Below, piece by piece: positions 62,328 through 64,000 of a stretch of 64,000 bases of DNA (position 1 is the first letter of the stretch; each line of letters begins with the position of its first letter). A model generated the notes under the pieces. It searched no databases. It saw only the letters and a list, made by a program, of their open reading frames with translations, and had not been told where the DNA came from. The DNA lies in NCBI RefSeq assembly GCF_002968835.1, contig NZ_PKQK01000001.1, positions 1,736,001-1,800,000 on the forward strand, in the 5' to 3' direction. Source of the stretch: Paenibacillus sp. PCH8 (GTDB taxonomy: Bacteria; Bacillota; Bacilli; Paenibacillales; Paenibacillaceae). A program made the position numbers and the translations under genes.

Positions 62328-63863
62328 TTTTTCCGTCATTGCGGCTTTTTTAAGCAGATTGTGGGCAAGGCAAAGCCACCCGACCTCCAGGCTTACTTTT
62401 TGCAAGCCGCGAAGCAGGAATCTTCGGAATCCCCGGTTGTTTTTGATTTGTCCAAACACACTCTCCGGCTCCGTCATGCGCCGAACGGAAAGGGTGTATC
62501 CTTCCTCACTGCGCAGTCGTTCCCGCATCTCGTTTTTTTGCCGCATATAGGTCAGACTGATCGCGATCTCCCGATTTCCTTTGGCTTTGGTGCATGTTGC
62601 TTTCAGAGGACATGCACTACAATCTTCACTTCGATAATGGCGGGTACGAATCGTGTAACCACTTTCCGTGACCGTCTCGCTTTCGTACCGAAAACGTAAC
62701 GTCTTCCCGGCCGCACAGCTCCATGAATCTTCCGTTTCGTTGTAGCTCCAGTGATCCACTTTGCCAATCGCTTGCTGAAAGGCCCTCGTTTTCTCCTTAT
62801 GGTACGTCCCGTATTTGACGATCGCTTGGATGTTGTTCTCTTCGAAATAGCTGTAATTTTCTTCGCTTCCATATCCTGCATCGGCAATGACAGTCTTCGG
62901 TTTTTTGCCGAGCGTTTCTTCTAAATGATCGAGATGGGGCTTCAGACATTTCGTGTCTGTCGGTCGCTGGTGCACCGTGTAACCCAAAATAAATTGGTTT
63001 TCCGTTCCAATCTGCACATTGTACCCTGGCTTCAATTGACCATTTCGCATATGATCTTCTTTCATTCGCATGAACGTTGCGTCCGGATCGGTTTTGCTAT
63101 AGCTATTCCGCTCCCCTGCGGTTTGGATCTGGTGCTCATACTTTTGCAGCCGCGGTAGCAAGTCTTTGCGTAACTGGCGCACGGCTTTCTTTACGATTTT
63201 GTTTTTCGGTTTTTCTTGTAAAGATTCCTCCAGTTGCTGAACCGCTTTTTCCACCTTTTCTGCCGTGAGTGCGGAAGCTTCCCCGAGCTCAGGGAGGTCT
63301 GTACCCGCGTGGAGCGCATCTTCTTCACTTTCGGCCGCTTCGATGGCTTGGAACAGGGTATGTACTTTTTCTTGCAGCTTGGCCTGGTACTTGACGACAG
63401 CCTTTTTCCAGACGAAGGTGTACCGATTCGCATTCGCTTCAAGCTTGGTTCCGTCCAGAAAGTAGTGTTCCAAGGATACGTATTGCTCCTGAACAAGCAA
63501 CTCCAGTATATGGGTAAACACGGTTTCCAGCACTTCTTTCATCCGCTCGGAACGGAAGCGATTAATGGTCCGAAAATCCGGCTGTTGTCGCCCGGCGAGC
63601 CACATAAACATGATGTTTTCCCGAACCGCCTTGGCGATTTGTCGGGAAGAATAGATTCGCTGGGTGTAGGCGTAGATGATGATTTTAGTGAGCATTTTGG
63701 GGTGGTAACTATGGCGGCCCCCGCCAGGATACGCCGCATTAAAAATGGAATCGCTCAGGCGGTTGACTGCGTCATTCACGACACGAACGATGTGATTTTC
63801 GGGGATATCTGTCTCCAAATCCATTGGCAAGAAAAGTTGATCCATGGTATATTGAATGTACAA
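62304..63863 (-). CDS. IS1182-family transposase
   Basis: TTG 63863 is eight bases after AAAGGAG. The 519-residue protein starts with the DUF772-type region (HPKMLTKIIIYAYTQRIYSS, RQQPDFRTINRFR). The DDE residues are Asp in YFLDGTKLEANANRYTF, Asp in VIADAGYGSEENY and a late Glu in SVFGQIKNNRGFRRF context. A zinc-knuckle-like CSACPLKATC lies between. Intact, so the element may still move. Confidence 0.93.
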   Translation of the reverse strand: MYIQYTMDQLFLPMDLETDIPENHIVRVVNDAVNRLSDSIFNAAYPGGGRHSYHPKMLTKIIIYAYTQRIYSSRQIAKAVRENIMFMWLAGRQQPDFRTINRFRSERMKEVLETVFTHILELLVQEQYVSLEHYFLDGTKLEANANRYTFVWKKAVVKYQAKLQEKVHTLFQAIEAAESEEDALHAGTDLPELGEASALTAEKVEKAVQQLEESLQEKPKNKIVKKAVRQLRKDLLPRLQKYEHQIQTAGERNSYSKTDPDATFMRMKEDHMRNGQLKPGYNVQIGTENQFILGYTVHQRPTDTKCLKPHLDHLEETLGKKPKTVIADAGYGSEENYSYFEENNIQAIVKYGTYHKEKTRAFQQAIGKVDHWSYNETEDSWSCAAGKTLRFRYESETVTESGYTIRTRHYRSEDCSACPLKATCTKAKGNREIAISLTYMRQKNEMRERLRSEEGYTLSVRRMTEPESVFGQIKNNRGFRRFLLRGLQKVSLEVGWLCLAHNLLKKAAMTEKRKKDKAG

Positions 63864-64000
63864 AGAAACCGTCTCCTTTCAAATGGTGGGTCGTACTTCC
63901 ATTTTACCAAGGAGCGGTTTCTTTTTGTTTTACAATTTAGAAAACAGGGCTGTCCCTAGCCATTTTTATGACTTATGGGACAGCCCCTTTTTTTGTGTGT

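Larger units (their letters stand above)
62220..63989. mobile_element. Complete IS1182-type insertion sequence
   Basis: Terminal inverted repeats AAGGGGCTGTCTCAAAAG (62220-62237) and CTTATGGGACAGCCCCTT (63972-63989) match at 16 of 18 positions. They enclose one full transposase gene on the minus strand. No clear target duplication is visible in the flanks. Confidence 0.88.

Noticed and set aside
63234..63959. 241-residue plus-strand ORF in the insertion sequence
   Set aside because: It is antisense to the transposase and does not resemble a passenger or accessory protein.
1..64000. CRISPR arrays, tRNA or rRNA genes, prophage
   Set aside because: No regularly spaced repeats, cloverleaf sequences, rRNA-like segments or phage structural genes were seen in the window.

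Overview
The window looks like chromosomal DNA of a Paenibacillus-type Firmicute. Evidence is the strong GGAGG-type ribosome binding sites, frequent TTG/GTG starts, consensus TTGACA/TATAAT promoters, lipobox proteins, Gram-positive regulators (Fur, PerR, Fnr, NrdR, PadR, BlaI-type sites) and Paenibacillus-like gene content (bacterial NO synthase, CUT1 sugar ABC genes, GH32 and GH3 enzymes). The genus is inferred from gene content, not from any database search. No rRNA, tRNA, CRISPR array or prophage was seen. One complete IS1182-type element lies at the right edge.

Layout. 0-5.2 kb: a zinc-ribbon membrane protein cut by the window edge, then a Fur-controlled iron uptake operon efeO-efeB-efeU. 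5.3-16.9 kb: a fructan/sucrose locus with a LacI regulator, two sugar permeases, a binding lipoprotein, an intracellular GH32 enzyme, a ROK fructokinase and a 1280-residue secreted levanase. 17-25 kb: a DUF2294-type gene, then a PotABCD-type ABC transporter interleaved with a nucleoside hydrolase and followed by adenine deaminase, probably a purine salvage unit. 25-31 kb: SUKH and zinc-ribbon proteins, a HAD phosphatase, dps, NO synthase and an MFS exporter. 31-35 kb: a potABCD polyamine operon. 35-44 kb: CDF metal transporter, extradiol dioxygenase plus esterase, VOC protein, XRE-cupin regulator, SDR, a padR-DUF1700-DUF4097 module and a FAD/Rieske protein. 44.7-47.6 kb: a GH3 glycosidase. 47.7-51.2 kb: a soluble chemoreceptor and nrdD-nrdG. 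51.7-58.9 kb: a degenerate hybrid sensor kinase, aldo/keto reductase, diguanylate cyclase, perR with an orphan pseudo-receiver regulator, and katA. 59-62 kb: a BlaI/M56 peptidase pair, DoxX, pirin and a small unknown protein. 62.2-64 kb: the IS.

A stress theme links several loci. PerR-type boxes precede dps, perR and katA, and a 7-1-7 Fur box precedes efeO. The anaerobic ribonucleotide reductase has a perfect Fnr-type site placed at about -41.5 and two NrdR-like boxes 32 bp apart.

Two cautions matter most. First, six otherwise intact genes are broken by eight single-base frame losses, every one in a G or C run. This pattern points to sequence error rather than gene decay. Second, two copies of a dispersed structured repeat (about 20.0 and 34.9 kb) differ by a compensatory base-pair change, and a 118-bp nested palindrome sits upstream of the purine-transport locus. 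These two elements and the purine-linked Pot-type transporter are the best candidates for something little described; no clearly new multi-gene system could be proven from sequence alone.
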